A stretch of DNA of 64,000 nucleotides from Dehalobacter restrictus DSM 9455 (GTDB taxonomy: Bacteria > Bacillota > Desulfitobacteriia > Desulfitobacteriales > Syntrophobotulaceae), in NCBI RefSeq assembly GCF_000512895.1, contig NZ_CP007033.1, positions 2,777,001-2,841,000 on the forward strand, read 5' to 3'. The notes beneath the pieces were generated by a model. It worked only from the letters and a program-made list of their open reading frames with translations. It did no database searches and was not told the DNA's origin. Position 1 is the first letter of the stretch. Every line of letters starts with the position of its first letter. This document shows, piece by piece, positions 11,883-21,232 of the stretch. The position numbers were made by a program, and so were the translations under genes.

Positions 11883-13475
11883 CTAATCCTGCAATATCTT
11901 GGCGATCCGGACAATATGCTCCCCAATTTTATACAGCCAGCTGTTCAATTCCTGCATACCTTGATCATCTTTGGAGATCCGGCAAGTCAGGCTGTTCTGA
12001 ACTTGATTATAGATTTCGATAATACCCTGATGGGCTTCGATGATCAGCAAAGCAAGAGCCTGATCACCTCTTTCCAAATAGCGCAGCAGGGTTAAAAAAT
12101 TGCTGGATACAGCGATGTATAATTCTCCGGCCTTTTCCTGATCAGTCTCTTCAGCCATTATCTGGGCAGCATGAATCCTGGTCCCCAGCCTGGCCATCAC
12201 AATCAGGCTGTCGGCAATATATTCAAGTTCTTTAATGATCAACTGGTAGCTGTGGCTCTCGACAATTTGTTCCCGGGTCATATTCCGACGGAATAATTCC
12301 GTAAAGAATTTCGACAGTTCCTGATAGTGCCAGTCTACTTCCCGCTCCGTCCGTTCCAGCTCCTGAAGTATTTTTGTATCCCCGTAAAAGATGATACGCG
12401 GCAGTATTTGAACCATATTCTCAAGGATCTTATTCGCCACCCAGCGGATTTCCTGTCTTGCCTGGGTCAAGGCAACAGCCGGCAGTTCAGGAGCTGCCTT
12501 GGTAATATAAATAAGCCTTGGTTTTTTGCCTTCGTCCCTTCGCTGCGGGATCAGCTTAATCAGACATTTGCTTAAGATTTTGTTTAAAGGCAGAAATAGA
12601 ATCACCATTAAGACTGCCGAAAAAAGATGCGTATTCGCTACCTGCCGGGGCAGGTCCGCAGCACTCCATTCGATAAACCGAGTAAAGTACGGAAAAAACG
12701 GCAGTAAGATTAACGCTGCAGCAAGACGATAAAGCGTGTTGGCTGCGGCTACCCTAACCGCATCGGCCCGTTCAGCGCTGAGAGAGGAAAACAAAGTCGT
12801 CAGCGTCCCCCCGATGTGAGCCCCCATGACCAGCGGGATGACCGATTCCACAGACAGCAGTCCGTGTGTGGAGAGGGAAATAAGAATTGCCAGAAACGCA
12901 GCACTGCTCTGCAGTAATGCTGTCACAACCATACTTATGGCTATACCGAGAATCGGGTTTGTCCCGAACTGGGAGAGGAACGCATCGACATCAGGCGAGC
13001 TTTTCAACGGTGAAAATGCTCCAGAAAGCAAAGACATGCCAACAAAAATACAGCCAAAACCGATCAGCGCTTGTCCGATGCTTTTGGCCAGCATGGTTCT
13101 GACAAGAAAAAACATGATAAATCCGATAAAAAGCAGCAAAAGTGCAAAATCCAGGATTGGGAAAGAGATTAATTGAATGACGATCGAGGTCCCGACCGCT
13201 GACCCCAGAACAACACCAAGCGCCTGGGTCAGCGTCATCAGGCCTGAATTGACAAATTCGACGATCATGACCGTTGTCGCGGTACTGCTTTGCAGCGCGA
13301 CTGTCATCACAATTCCGAATAGGGTCGCTGCCCAAGGCTTTCTAGTTAAAGAGGCCAGGATGTTTTTCAACTTTTTCGCGGCAATTTTCTGCAGCCCTTC
13401 CGAAGTAACATTAACCCCGTACAGGAACAGTCCCAGTCCGCCTAGAAATTGCATTACCATCGTGATCGAAAACAT
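11883..13475 (-). CDS. Na/Pi cotransporter family protein
   Basis: Sodium-phosphate symporter of the NptA/PF02690 type: duplicated hydrophobic units with the QSSTATT (residue about 62) and QSSAAF repeats near residue 190 that mark the transport core. A C-terminal PhoU-like helical region of about 200 residues follows. 530 aa, usual for bacterial two-domain versions. It begins 5 bp after whiA and so is probably co-transcribed with rapZ-yvcK-whiA. Substrate could be phosphate or another anion. Confidence 0.85.
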   Translation of the reverse strand: MFSITMVMQFLGGLGLFLYGVNVTSEGLQKIAAKKLKNILASLTRKPWAATLFGIVMTVALQSSTATTVMIVEFVNSGLMTLTQALGVVLGSAVGTSIVIQLISFPILDFALLLLFIGFIMFFLVRTMLAKSIGQALIGFGCIFVGMSLLSGAFSPLKSSPDVDAFLSQFGTNPILGIAISMVVTALLQSSAAFLAILISLSTHGLLSVESVIPLVMGAHIGGTLTTLFSSLSAERADAVRVAAANTLYRLAAALILLPFFPYFTRFIEWSAADLPRQVANTHLFSAVLMVILFLPLNKILSKCLIKLIPQRRDEGKKPRLIYITKAAPELPAVALTQARQEIRWVANKILENMVQILPRIIFYGDTKILQELERTEREVDWHYQELSKFFTELFRRNMTREQIVESHSYQLIIKELEYIADSLIVMARLGTRIHAAQIMAEETDQEKAGELYIAVSSNFLTLLRYLERGDQALALLIIEAHQGIIEIYNQVQNSLTCRISKDDQGMQELNSWLYKIGEHIVRIAKILQD

Positions 13476-13480
13476 TTGCT

Positions 13481-14446
13481 TTAACTCTTTCCTTTGCCAG
13501 GCTTTGGTTTGTTCTTATCCGTCTGAATCTTTTCGGCAATCTCTTCAATCTTGCGCAGTCTGTGATTGACGCCCGATTTACCGACTTTCGGGGTCAGAAT
13601 TTCGCCCAGTTCTTTCAAGGTATAATCCGGAAATTCCAGACGCAGGCAAGCAATCTCCTGCAGATTTTCCGGCAGGGCTTTGAGTCCGATGGTCCTTTCA
13701 ATCAGCCGAATGTTTTCTAACTGACGTACTGCGGCGTCCACCGTCTTATTCAGATTGGCAGTCTCACAATTAACGATCCGGTTAACTTGGTTGCGCATTT
13801 CTTTGATGATCCGGATATTTTCAAACTCAAATAACGCCTGGTGGGCACCAATCAGCGCAAGAAACTCGACGATATGTTCGCTCTCCTTTAAATAAACCAC
13901 ATGGAAATTCTTACGGGTACTGACCTTCGCCTTTAGATCAAATTTGTTCAAAAGTTCGCTCAGGTCTCCTGCCAGAACCGGATCATTCGTGATAATCTCC
14001 ATATGATAATTCCCCTCAGGGTTACTGATCGAGCCTCCGGCCAGAAATGCCCCGCGGAGGTAAGCCTTCTGGTCACATTTTTTGGCAATAAGTTTCTTAT
14101 CAATTCCGGCCTGGATTTCTCCCTCTTCATTAAACAATCCGAGTCTTTGCAGATCACTCATCTCTCTGGGGTAAATCTTCACCAGGTAAGAATTGTTTTT
14201 CTTCAGTCTTAATTTCCGCCTGACCACAATATCGGCTGGCAGATGCAGCGATTCTTTGGCCAGGTTATATATTTTTCGCGCCACAGGAGCGCTTTCAGTG
14301 ATCACGTTCAGGGAATATTTCTGATTCGCGCTGATCTGCAGTGTTCCATCCATGCGGATAAGCGAAGCCAGCTCAGCCAGCTCACAACAATCCTTCTGCA
14401 ACTCCAGTCTGGCTAGTTCCTCTTTGGTTATGGCACTAAACGACAT
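13481..14446 (-). CDS. whiA: sporulation/cell-cycle regulator WhiA
   Basis: DNA-binding protein related to LAGLIDADG homing endonucleases without nuclease activity; in other Firmicutes it affects division and chromosome segregation. 321 aa: N-terminal WhiA_N, a central LAGLIDADG-like part (YLRGAFLAGGSISNPEG) and a C-terminal helix-turn-helix (LKELGEILTPKVGKSGVNHRL split over two helices). Start behind GGAG with 8-nt spacing. Part of the conserved rapZ-yvcK-whiA block. Confidence 0.94.
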   Translation of the reverse strand: MSFSAITKEELARLELQKDCCELAELASLIRMDGTLQISANQKYSLNVITESAPVARKIYNLAKESLHLPADIVVRRKLRLKKNNSYLVKIYPREMSDLQRLGLFNEEGEIQAGIDKKLIAKKCDQKAYLRGAFLAGGSISNPEGNYHMEIITNDPVLAGDLSELLNKFDLKAKVSTRKNFHVVYLKESEHIVEFLALIGAHQALFEFENIRIIKEMRNQVNRIVNCETANLNKTVDAAVRQLENIRLIERTIGLKALPENLQEIACLRLEFPDYTLKELGEILTPKVGKSGVNHRLRKIEEIAEKIQTDKNKPKPGKGKS

Positions 14447-14502
14447 ACCATCAACTCCGGCCCTTCAAAATAATATCCTTTTTCATCAACAGCGGCTTAT
14501 AT

Positions 14503-15867
14503 TTATATCGACTTAATTTTCCGATTTAGCAGATACGAATCAACCATGGCGACTCTCTCATTCACGGGCTTGAGACGGAATAACAGACGCAAAATTTCTT
14601 TAGCCAGCTTATCCGGATTATGCCGGACAACTTCCCCGCCGGTGTAAAAACTGCCTTCAAAGTAACGAACACCCAGTTTTTCGACCTCAGCGGCATCACC
14701 GTCCACAACCTCAGCTCCTTCTGCCTGATAGCGTTCCCTGACTTGCTGAGATATATTTTCTCTGGCAGCCAGCACCGCATCAACCAGATCCTTCCCAACA
14801 TGCTCGATAATCACCTTCAAATGGTCGGCGACCGCATAATGGTCAGTCTCTCCAGGTTCCGTCATAATGTTGCAGACATAAATGCACGGAGCCTTGGCCG
14901 AAGCAATCTTGTCGCGAAGCCCTTTCACCAATAGATTCGGAATGATACTGGTATAAAGACTCCCCGGCCCAAGAACAATCAGGTCGGCATCTTCAAGCGC
15001 CGCTAAAGCTCCGGGCAAGGGCCGACAGTCCTGGGGCATAATATTGAGAACTTTGATCTTGCCAGGTGTCGTCCGGATGGCTGTCTCGCCGTTAATGAAT
15101 CTACCGTCTTCAAAATAAGCATTCAGGGTGATTTGAGAAAGCGTTGACGGATATACTTCCCCGCGCAAGGCGAATACTTTGCCAATTTGCTCGATGCCTT
15201 TCTGAAAATCACCGAATCTTCCGGCCAGACCTGCAAGAAACAAATTCCCGAGGCTGTGCCCGGCCAGCGTCCCGGTATCAAAGCGATAGGAAAAAAGTTC
15301 TTCCATGATATCTTCTTTTTCAGCCAGAGCAACCAGACAGTTACGGATATCCCCGGGCGGCAGAATCCCAAGCTCTCGACGCAGACGCCCCGAGCTTCCG
15401 CCATCATCCCCAACGGTAACGATAGCCGTCAGATTGCTGGTATATTCTTTTAGCCCTTTCAGCAACGCCGACAGCCCGGTACCTCCACCGATAACAACAA
15501 TTTTAGGTCCTCGCTTCAATTGACGGCGGGAATAAATCACATCGAGAATTCTATCTTCATTTTCCGGAATCAGCACGGAAATGATCGAGCTGATCATTTT
15601 TTTAAACGCAATAAAAACGATAGCCATACCTGCCAGGCAGGTAACGACCCCCGCCGGACCCACCATTACGGTATCTTTGCCGGCCAGCTGATAGATGATC
15701 TCCCGAAACTGCACTTCAATAAATCCGAGGGTTTCCCCGGAGCTGATGACCGAAAGTCCGCCGGCGACAAGAAATAAACCGAGGATTGCCAACAGAAAAT
15801 ATCTTTTTACACCTAAATTTGGATAGAACCATTTGCACATTTCCAAATATTTTTTCGGAAGTTCCAT
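14503..15867 (-). CDS. yvcK: YvcK/CofD-like morphogenesis and gluconeogenesis factor with membrane anchor
   Basis: UDP-sugar-binding protein of the YvcK family, needed for normal morphology on gluconeogenic carbon in Bacillus. The core from residue about 120 has the signature VVIGGGTGLSALLKGLK and TVGDDGGSSGRLR plus NLFLAGL. Unlike the Bacillus protein of about 320 aa, this one (454 aa) carries some 115 extra N-terminal residues with two membrane segments (about 24-42 and 69-87), which would tether it to the membrane. It lies 15 bp after rapZ. Confidence 0.92.
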   Translation of the reverse strand: MELPKKYLEMCKWFYPNLGVKRYFLLAILGLFLVAGGLSVISSGETLGFIEVQFREIIYQLAGKDTVMVGPAGVVTCLAGMAIVFIAFKKMISSIISVLIPENEDRILDVIYSRRQLKRGPKIVVIGGGTGLSALLKGLKEYTSNLTAIVTVGDDGGSSGRLRRELGILPPGDIRNCLVALAEKEDIMEELFSYRFDTGTLAGHSLGNLFLAGLAGRFGDFQKGIEQIGKVFALRGEVYPSTLSQITLNAYFEDGRFINGETAIRTTPGKIKVLNIMPQDCRPLPGALAALEDADLIVLGPGSLYTSIIPNLLVKGLRDKIASAKAPCIYVCNIMTEPGETDHYAVADHLKVIIEHVGKDLVDAVLAARENISQQVRERYQAEGAEVVDGDAAEVEKLGVRYFEGSFYTGGEVVRHNPDKLAKEILRLLFRLKPVNERVAMVDSYLLNRKIKSI

Positions 15868-15882
15868 CTCGTCAAACCATTC

Positions 15883-16752
15883 CTATCCTTTGATATCTCT
15901 GTGGTTTATAACACAGGAGTAATTGTTCATCTGCAGGAACTCCGCTGTTTTCTCGGCAATTGCCACGGAACGGTGCTGCCCCCCTGTACATCCTATGCCG
16001 ATGACCAGGTGACTCTTGCCTTCCTTGAGATATAACGGCAAAATAAATTCCAGCATATGAAAAAACCTGCCGATAAAATCAGCCGTGGTAGGATTCAGCA
16101 AAACATAATCCCTGACCTCTTTATCTTTGCCGTTCAGCGGTTTAAGTTCCTTTAAATAATACGGATTAGGCAGAAAACGGACATCGATAATTGTATCGGC
16201 ATCCAGCGGTATCCCAAATTTAAACCCAAAAGAAACAACCGATACGGACATCCTGGCCGGATCGTATTCCTTTCCAAACAGATTCCTGATTTTTTCCTTC
16301 ATCTGTACGGTTGTCAGGTCTGAACTGTCAATGATCTTGCTTGCATCCCCGCGTAAATCGGCAAGATATTGCCGCTCTTTGTGAATGCCTTCCAGCACAT
16401 TTCCCTTCGGAGATACGGGATGCCTTCTTCTTGATTCTTTATAACGGTTGACCAGAACATCGTCCGAAGCCTCTAGGAATAAAATTTCGTATTGATATCC
16501 CGCCTCCTGCAGATCCTCGAGCGCCTGGTTTAAAGAAGAAAAGAAATCTCCGCCGCGTAAGTCACAGACAATGGCAGCTTTGTCTATTTTTCCTTGGGAT
16601 TGGGCACACAAGTCAACGAACTTTTCAATAAGGCTCGGCGGAAGATTGTCAACGCAAAAAAATCCAAGGTCTTCCATACTTTGCAGGGCTTGCGTTTTTC
16701 CAGCCCCGGACAAACCGGTAATAATCACCAGTTTCAATGCTTCACTTTTCAT
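15883..16752 (-). CDS. rapZ: RNase adapter protein RapZ / YvcJ nucleotide-binding protein
   Basis: P-loop nucleotide-binding protein; in E. coli it targets the sRNA GlmZ for RNase E, while the Firmicute homologue YvcJ hydrolyses GTP and affects competence. Walker A GLSGAGKTQ is at the N terminus, DLRGG in the middle and the family hallmark GCTGGQHRSV at the C terminus. The frame is open to 16866, but the ATG at 16752 behind AGGTGGGG gives the conserved N terminus MKSEALKLVIITG and about 289 aa, the family length. Confidence 0.93.
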   Translation of the reverse strand: MKSEALKLVIITGLSGAGKTQALQSMEDLGFFCVDNLPPSLIEKFVDLCAQSQGKIDKAAIVCDLRGGDFFSSLNQALEDLQEAGYQYEILFLEASDDVLVNRYKESRRRHPVSPKGNVLEGIHKERQYLADLRGDASKIIDSSDLTTVQMKEKIRNLFGKEYDPARMSVSVVSFGFKFGIPLDADTIIDVRFLPNPYYLKELKPLNGKDKEVRDYVLLNPTTADFIGRFFHMLEFILPLYLKEGKSHLVIGIGCTGGQHRSVAIAEKTAEFLQMNNYSCVINHRDIKG

Positions 16753-16786
16753 AGCCTTTTCCCCACCTGAATTGTTCCTTTCCTGA

Positions 16787-17968
16787 TTATTTCGTTTGCT
16801 TGCCAATATCCGACGCATCCTGCTGAATACGAGCGAGTTCACTTTCCATATTGGCCCCTCCTGCAATATTCTGCCAGCTGGAATTTAGGAGGTCCAAATA
16901 CGTCCAGTCGTTCACTGAACCCTCCAAATACCAGGCAGACTGCAAAGACAAAGCAACCTCTGACTGAAAACGCTTCGTCGCCGATTCGTAATACGCACTG
17001 TTAACAGGCAGCCTGCCGCCGGCTTGAAACATCGCCTCTTCCGCCGCCGGCTTCAGCAGTTCTTCTTCAACCAGCCGAATGGCGCTTTCCATGACAGGAA
17101 TGGTCTTTATGGATGAATTAGCGATTCCGATCGTATGCTCCAGCAAAACCTGTCCCTTGGCTCCCAGTAAAGAATAGAAGGACAGACAGTCCCAGTTTCC
17201 ACCTATGTTCGTCAGTCTGGTACTGTCACTGGCCCAGGTCAGCAGGTAACCGGTCTCACCCCCGGCAAACCGGGCTAAGGCCGCACTGTCCAAAAGCACT
17301 TGATTTTGCTGACGAAGCGCTGCAAAATTGTTGATAAAAGCCCGATTCTTCTGCGAATCCAGGGCTGGAACACCGTTGGCACTTAACGTTCCTCCCTCAG
17401 CCCTCCACCACGGACTGAGCAGCGACGCATTCAGACCCGGAACTGCGATGACGGAATGTTTCTCCCAGATTTCCGCCAGACTTGCCGGGGGCACCAGTAC
17501 TTTATCTTTGCGGTAGTAGAGCAGTGGCACATCCGTAAGCCAGGGTGCTGCAAATGCTTGTTTATTATACGTAAAAACCGCTCTCGCCGCCGGATAGGCT
17601 GAGTCGATATCCGCCAGAACAGGTGAGACCGCCCCTTTTTTATAGAGCGCATCGAGGATCTGTCTTCTAGCAATCACAATTTCCGGCCCCTCTGCTCCGG
17701 CTTGGTAGTTCCAGACCTGCTGGACAATATCTGCCTCAGCAATTTTTTCACCTTTAACCGATACTTCGGGATATTCCTTATTGATTCTGGCAAACTGCGC
17801 AAGTAAAGCCTGTTCTTCTTTGCCGTCCAACGAATACCAGACAGAGATTACCGCAGGGGCGTCTCCGCCGGGTTCCCCCGGAGAGGGTCCCTTGGAACAA
17901 GCTGTTAAAGCCGTTAAGCTCAATATAATTATCATAATACACAGAAGTGCTTCCAGCCTTTTTTCCAT
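16787..17968 (-). CDS. extracellular solute-binding lipoprotein (ABC importer type)
   Basis: Periplasmic-type binding protein anchored outside the membrane. The first 24 residues are a lipoprotein signal peptide with lipobox LTAC, followed by a Gly/Pro-rich linker. The remaining fold resembles family-1 sugar-binding proteins (for example ISVWYSLDGKEEQALL at the start of the mature domain and the C-terminal LSLQSAWYLEG). 393 aa. No permease or ATPase gene is adjacent, so it is an orphan here; it sits 34 bp upstream of rapZ and may be co-transcribed with it. Ligand unknown. Confidence 0.75.
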   Translation of the reverse strand: MEKRLEALLCIMIIILSLTALTACSKGPSPGEPGGDAPAVISVWYSLDGKEEQALLAQFARINKEYPEVSVKGEKIAEADIVQQVWNYQAGAEGPEIVIARRQILDALYKKGAVSPVLADIDSAYPAARAVFTYNKQAFAAPWLTDVPLLYYRKDKVLVPPASLAEIWEKHSVIAVPGLNASLLSPWWRAEGGTLSANGVPALDSQKNRAFINNFAALRQQNQVLLDSAALARFAGGETGYLLTWASDSTRLTNIGGNWDCLSFYSLLGAKGQVLLEHTIGIANSSIKTIPVMESAIRLVEEELLKPAAEEAMFQAGGRLPVNSAYYESATKRFQSEVALSLQSAWYLEGSVNDWTYLDLLNSSWQNIAGGANMESELARIQQDASDIGKQTK

Positions 17969-18205
17969 TCAGAGCGATTTCCTCTCCACATACCTGATAC
18001 AATATTACTAAAATATTCAAAAACCATTAGGGTAAGTCTAAAGGCCATAATACCGTTTCTCGGCTGTTGCGCATCCATTACGGAGACTAACCCGAGCAAA
18101 TATTCGTTTCTTCTCCCCTTATTCTAATCCGTCCGCTGGAAAGTTACAAATACTACTTTCTGAGACTGTTTTTGTCAATTGATTTTCTATATGCTTTTAG
18201 GAGCT

Positions 18206-20080
18206 TCAACTTTCAACTTTAAAATACTGGGTCGGCTTTCGACCGTAGTAGAACAAATACCAGCCGCCTTTTCCCGGGGAATGTTCTGTAGTCCCTGTTG
18301 GAATATCCCGCTCAAAATATTCGATAGCCGTAGCTCTGATCCATTGCCTTTTATCCATGCCCTCAGACTCAGGAATCCGGTTCTGCCAAATCGGGTCCTT
18401 CCTTATCTCTTCTTTCCAACTTTTATCCTGGACAGTCTCTTCTGCTCTCTGTAGAAAATCAGGGATTTGCCCGGGACGTTCAGCGACAAAATAATCAAAA
18501 CGCAGTGCTTCGCGCCAAAGTTTCCGATTCAGTGCGGTCCGGCCGTCCGGCTGTTCCATCAGAAATTCCCAGATATTCTCGAAGAGTGACCTGGAACTCC
18601 ATTCTCTTTGGAACCAGCCCTTACCGTGCCAGTATCTGGCCAGAGCATCAAAAAAATCAAACGGGCTTTGCCGGTCAGCAAGAACAACTTCGAGTGAAAA
18701 CTTAAACCTTCCAGAATTATAGTACCTTTCCAGAGTTTCTTCTATTCGGGCCAGGTCCAAAACCTGTTCGTGGCTCAACTCCCGTGTTTTCAAGACCGTA
18801 TAGGGCGGATCCGGGCAGTATTTCAGCCCGTATTGGGTGCATTGCCTGCGGATTCCCGAACCCTTCAATACCTTCAGAAAACCAAGCTGCAAATGATTCG
18901 GTCTGAGATTAAAAACTTCATCAAATGACTTGCGGAATTCTGCCCACCCCTCATGGGGCAAGCCTGCAATAAGATCCAAATGAACCGGTATCCCGCAATC
19001 GTGCTGCAAATAACGAACCTTATCTTTCCAGTCCGCAAAATTCTGGGATCGGCGGATCGCTTTCAAAGCAGGTGGATGGGTGGACTGGACTCCTATCTCT
19101 AATTGAATCATTCCTGTCGGATAGTTCTGCAAGTACTGCAGCCAGTCCTGATCCAGCAAATCTCCGGCTATCTCGCAATGAGCCCGTGGAATGTCCCCAG
19201 ACAATCCATATGTGCCCTCCGGTCCTGTTTTCTCGTACTCCCGTTCAGCTTCCTCTTTAAATAGGTCAAGAACTTGAAACCCGTGTGTTTTGGATGCGTT
19301 GAATGTTCTGTCCACAAATTTAATCGTCCGTGCCCCGTTCGCAAAAAGCTGCCGCAAAATAGGACGAAAACGCTCCGGCTGCAAAAACCGGACACCCTTG
19401 AAAGTGGACGAAATACAAAATTCACAGTTATACGGACAGCCCCTGCTTGTCTCGACATAAACCAGTTTCCCGCGAAAATCCTCTTGCACCGCGTAGGGGT
19501 TTGGCAGAAAATTCAGATCCACGGTATCCGGTGTCGCTGCATTCGTCACTACCATGCCACATGCATCCGTGCTGGTCATTCCCTGGAAACCATCCGAGGC
19601 AGTCATGCTGTTCAGGCCCTGGGGACCGCCGGCCTCTCTCCGCAGTCGCCAGACAACACCGGCGACATCCCGGGGAAGGCTGCCTTCGGACCAACCTTTA
19701 AGCAGCACAGGCAGAACCCGTTCGGCTTCCCCGGCAACGACCGCATCGAGCTGGGGGACCTCATTCATAAGACGATCACAGTCAAAAGATACTTCCGGCC
19801 CCCCAGCCAGAATGAAGGTATCGGGCAAGACAGGCCTCAACCTGCGTACCAGGGCCTTAACGGAGACAATGTTCCAGATATAGCAGGAGAAACCAAGGAC
19901 ATCCGGTTTCTCTTCAAATATTTCTCCGGCAATTTTGTCCAGATGCTCATTAATCGAAAATTCGCGGATACAGATTTCCCATTCAGTGTTTCCCTGTGTC
20001 TTCAGGACTTCACGCAGACCGCGAATGGCCAGATTTGTATGTACATACCGGGTATTTATGCCAACGAGCAGGATCTTCAC
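18206..20080 (-). CDS. B12-binding domain radical SAM protein (DUF4080 type)
   Basis: Predicted cobalamin- and S-adenosylmethionine-dependent enzyme. Residues about 1-130 form the B12-binding fold. The radical SAM core from about 200 starts with ETSRGCPYNCEFC, the complete CX3CX2C site for the 4Fe-4S cluster. A C-terminal part of about 170 residues matches my memory of the DUF4080 extension. 624 aa, a usual length for this group. The substrate is unknown; relatives are methyltransferases or methylthiotransferases. Stands alone with 237 bp behind it in which I recognise nothing. Confidence 0.85.
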   Translation of the reverse strand: MKILLVGINTRYVHTNLAIRGLREVLKTQGNTEWEICIREFSINEHLDKIAGEIFEEKPDVLGFSCYIWNIVSVKALVRRLRPVLPDTFILAGGPEVSFDCDRLMNEVPQLDAVVAGEAERVLPVLLKGWSEGSLPRDVAGVVWRLRREAGGPQGLNSMTASDGFQGMTSTDACGMVVTNAATPDTVDLNFLPNPYAVQEDFRGKLVYVETSRGCPYNCEFCISSTFKGVRFLQPERFRPILRQLFANGARTIKFVDRTFNASKTHGFQVLDLFKEEAEREYEKTGPEGTYGLSGDIPRAHCEIAGDLLDQDWLQYLQNYPTGMIQLEIGVQSTHPPALKAIRRSQNFADWKDKVRYLQHDCGIPVHLDLIAGLPHEGWAEFRKSFDEVFNLRPNHLQLGFLKVLKGSGIRRQCTQYGLKYCPDPPYTVLKTRELSHEQVLDLARIEETLERYYNSGRFKFSLEVVLADRQSPFDFFDALARYWHGKGWFQREWSSRSLFENIWEFLMEQPDGRTALNRKLWREALRFDYFVAERPGQIPDFLQRAEETVQDKSWKEEIRKDPIWQNRIPESEGMDKRQWIRATAIEYFERDIPTGTTEHSPGKGGWYLFYYGRKPTQYFKVES

Positions 20081-20136
20081 ATTAAAACTCCTTACCTGAA
20101 TTCTTAGGCTGGATTTTTTTTGATTTATGATGGACC

Positions 20137-20934
20137 TTACAGAACAAATTTCTCGAAAACTTTGGCTACTCCGTCTTCTTTATTTGAAGCTGTAATATAA
20201 TCCGCAATTTCTTTAAGTTCCTGATGGGCATTGCCCATAGCCACACCGATACCGGCAAACATCAGCATTTCCCGGTCATTGAAATTATCCCCAATCGCGA
20301 TAATTTCTTCCGGCAAGATGCCGAAATTCGCGGCTAACGCCCTAAGCGCGCTGCCTTTGTTGACCTCTTTATCGATCATATCCAGAAAAATTGGCTTGGA
20401 ACGCGTAAAATGAAGCCTGTCGGCATAGATCTGCCGCAGTTCTGCCGTAGCAGTCTGGAGATAATCCTCCCCGGAAATGCACAATATTTTTTCAGCACCT
20501 TCCGGCTCAGTGTGCAAAATTTGCAGCACATCCGTTTCCTGGACCTTTATTCCGGTCATTTCCTCATAGGCTTTGGAATATTGATTCCATTTATTTGTAA
20601 AGACTTCATCTTTGATAAACACCTGTGTGTAGACTTCTTTCGACTGGAGATGCTGAATAATCTTCATAGCTAATCCTGACGGAATCACTTTATGGCAGAT
20701 GATTTCCCTGCTCAGGGAGTGCTCGATCAAGGCTCCGTTGCATGTAATAATCGGAACATCCAGACCCAGCTGGCTGGCGTATTTTCTGGCAGATACAGCC
20801 ATCCTTCCTGTAGCAAGCGTAACCATTACGCCTTTGGCCACTGCGCGGCGGATGGCCTTGATATTCCCTTCAGAAATTTGCCACGCATCGTTAAGCAGTG
20901 TTTCATCCAAATCTATGGCAACAAGTCGGATCAA
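20137..20934 (-). CDS. Cof-type HAD-superfamily phosphatase
   Basis: Cytoplasmic Mg2+-dependent phosphatase of the Cof/YkrA class, generally acting on sugar phosphates or nucleotides. Motif I is DLDETLLND with the nucleophile Asp8 and acid Asp10; motif II is in LATGRM; motif IV is AIGDNFNDREML near residue 220. The C2-type cap lies between. 265 aa, typical. Monocistronic by its surroundings; substrate not predictable. Confidence 0.88.
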   Translation of the reverse strand: MIRLVAIDLDETLLNDAWQISEGNIKAIRRAVAKGVMVTLATGRMAVSARKYASQLGLDVPIITCNGALIEHSLSREIICHKVIPSGLAMKIIQHLQSKEVYTQVFIKDEVFTNKWNQYSKAYEEMTGIKVQETDVLQILHTEPEGAEKILCISGEDYLQTATAELRQIYADRLHFTRSKPIFLDMIDKEVNKGSALRALAANFGILPEEIIAIGDNFNDREMLMFAGIGVAMGNAHQELKEIADYITASNKEDGVAKVFEKFVL

Positions 20935-21034
20935 TCTATTTCACTCCTTTGGTAGATTACACGAACAAATCGATACTATTATACCATAGAACTTGAGGGC
21001 CGTAGCCTTTTCGATTTTTAGGCAAGGTAGTCAG

Positions 21035-21094
21035 ACGTATACGTATAACATACCAGAATTAGGGTTGACATGGTCCCGGTAGAAAAACTATAGT
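21035..21094 (+). promoter_or_regulatory. sigma-A promoter and palindrome upstream of the histidine kinase
   Basis: TTGACA (21065-21070) and TATAGT (21089-21094) are 18 bp apart. Twenty bp before the -35 box lies the perfect palindrome ACGTATACGT (21035-21044). Its core GTATACGT recurs at 23095-23102 inside the inverted repeat before the ABC genes, which could mean a shared binding site for the response regulator. The remaining part of this 298-bp gap shows nothing else. Confidence 0.55.
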
Positions 21095-21232
21095 AGGATT
21101 ATATAGAGAATTTGGCTTACGGCAAGCCTTTTGGCACAGGCGTAGGCCTTAGTTGCCCATAGATATATCAAAAAGCACCTAGGTTTTTTCACCGAAATCT
21201 GATATGTGAAATAGGATGAACGAGGTAATCTG

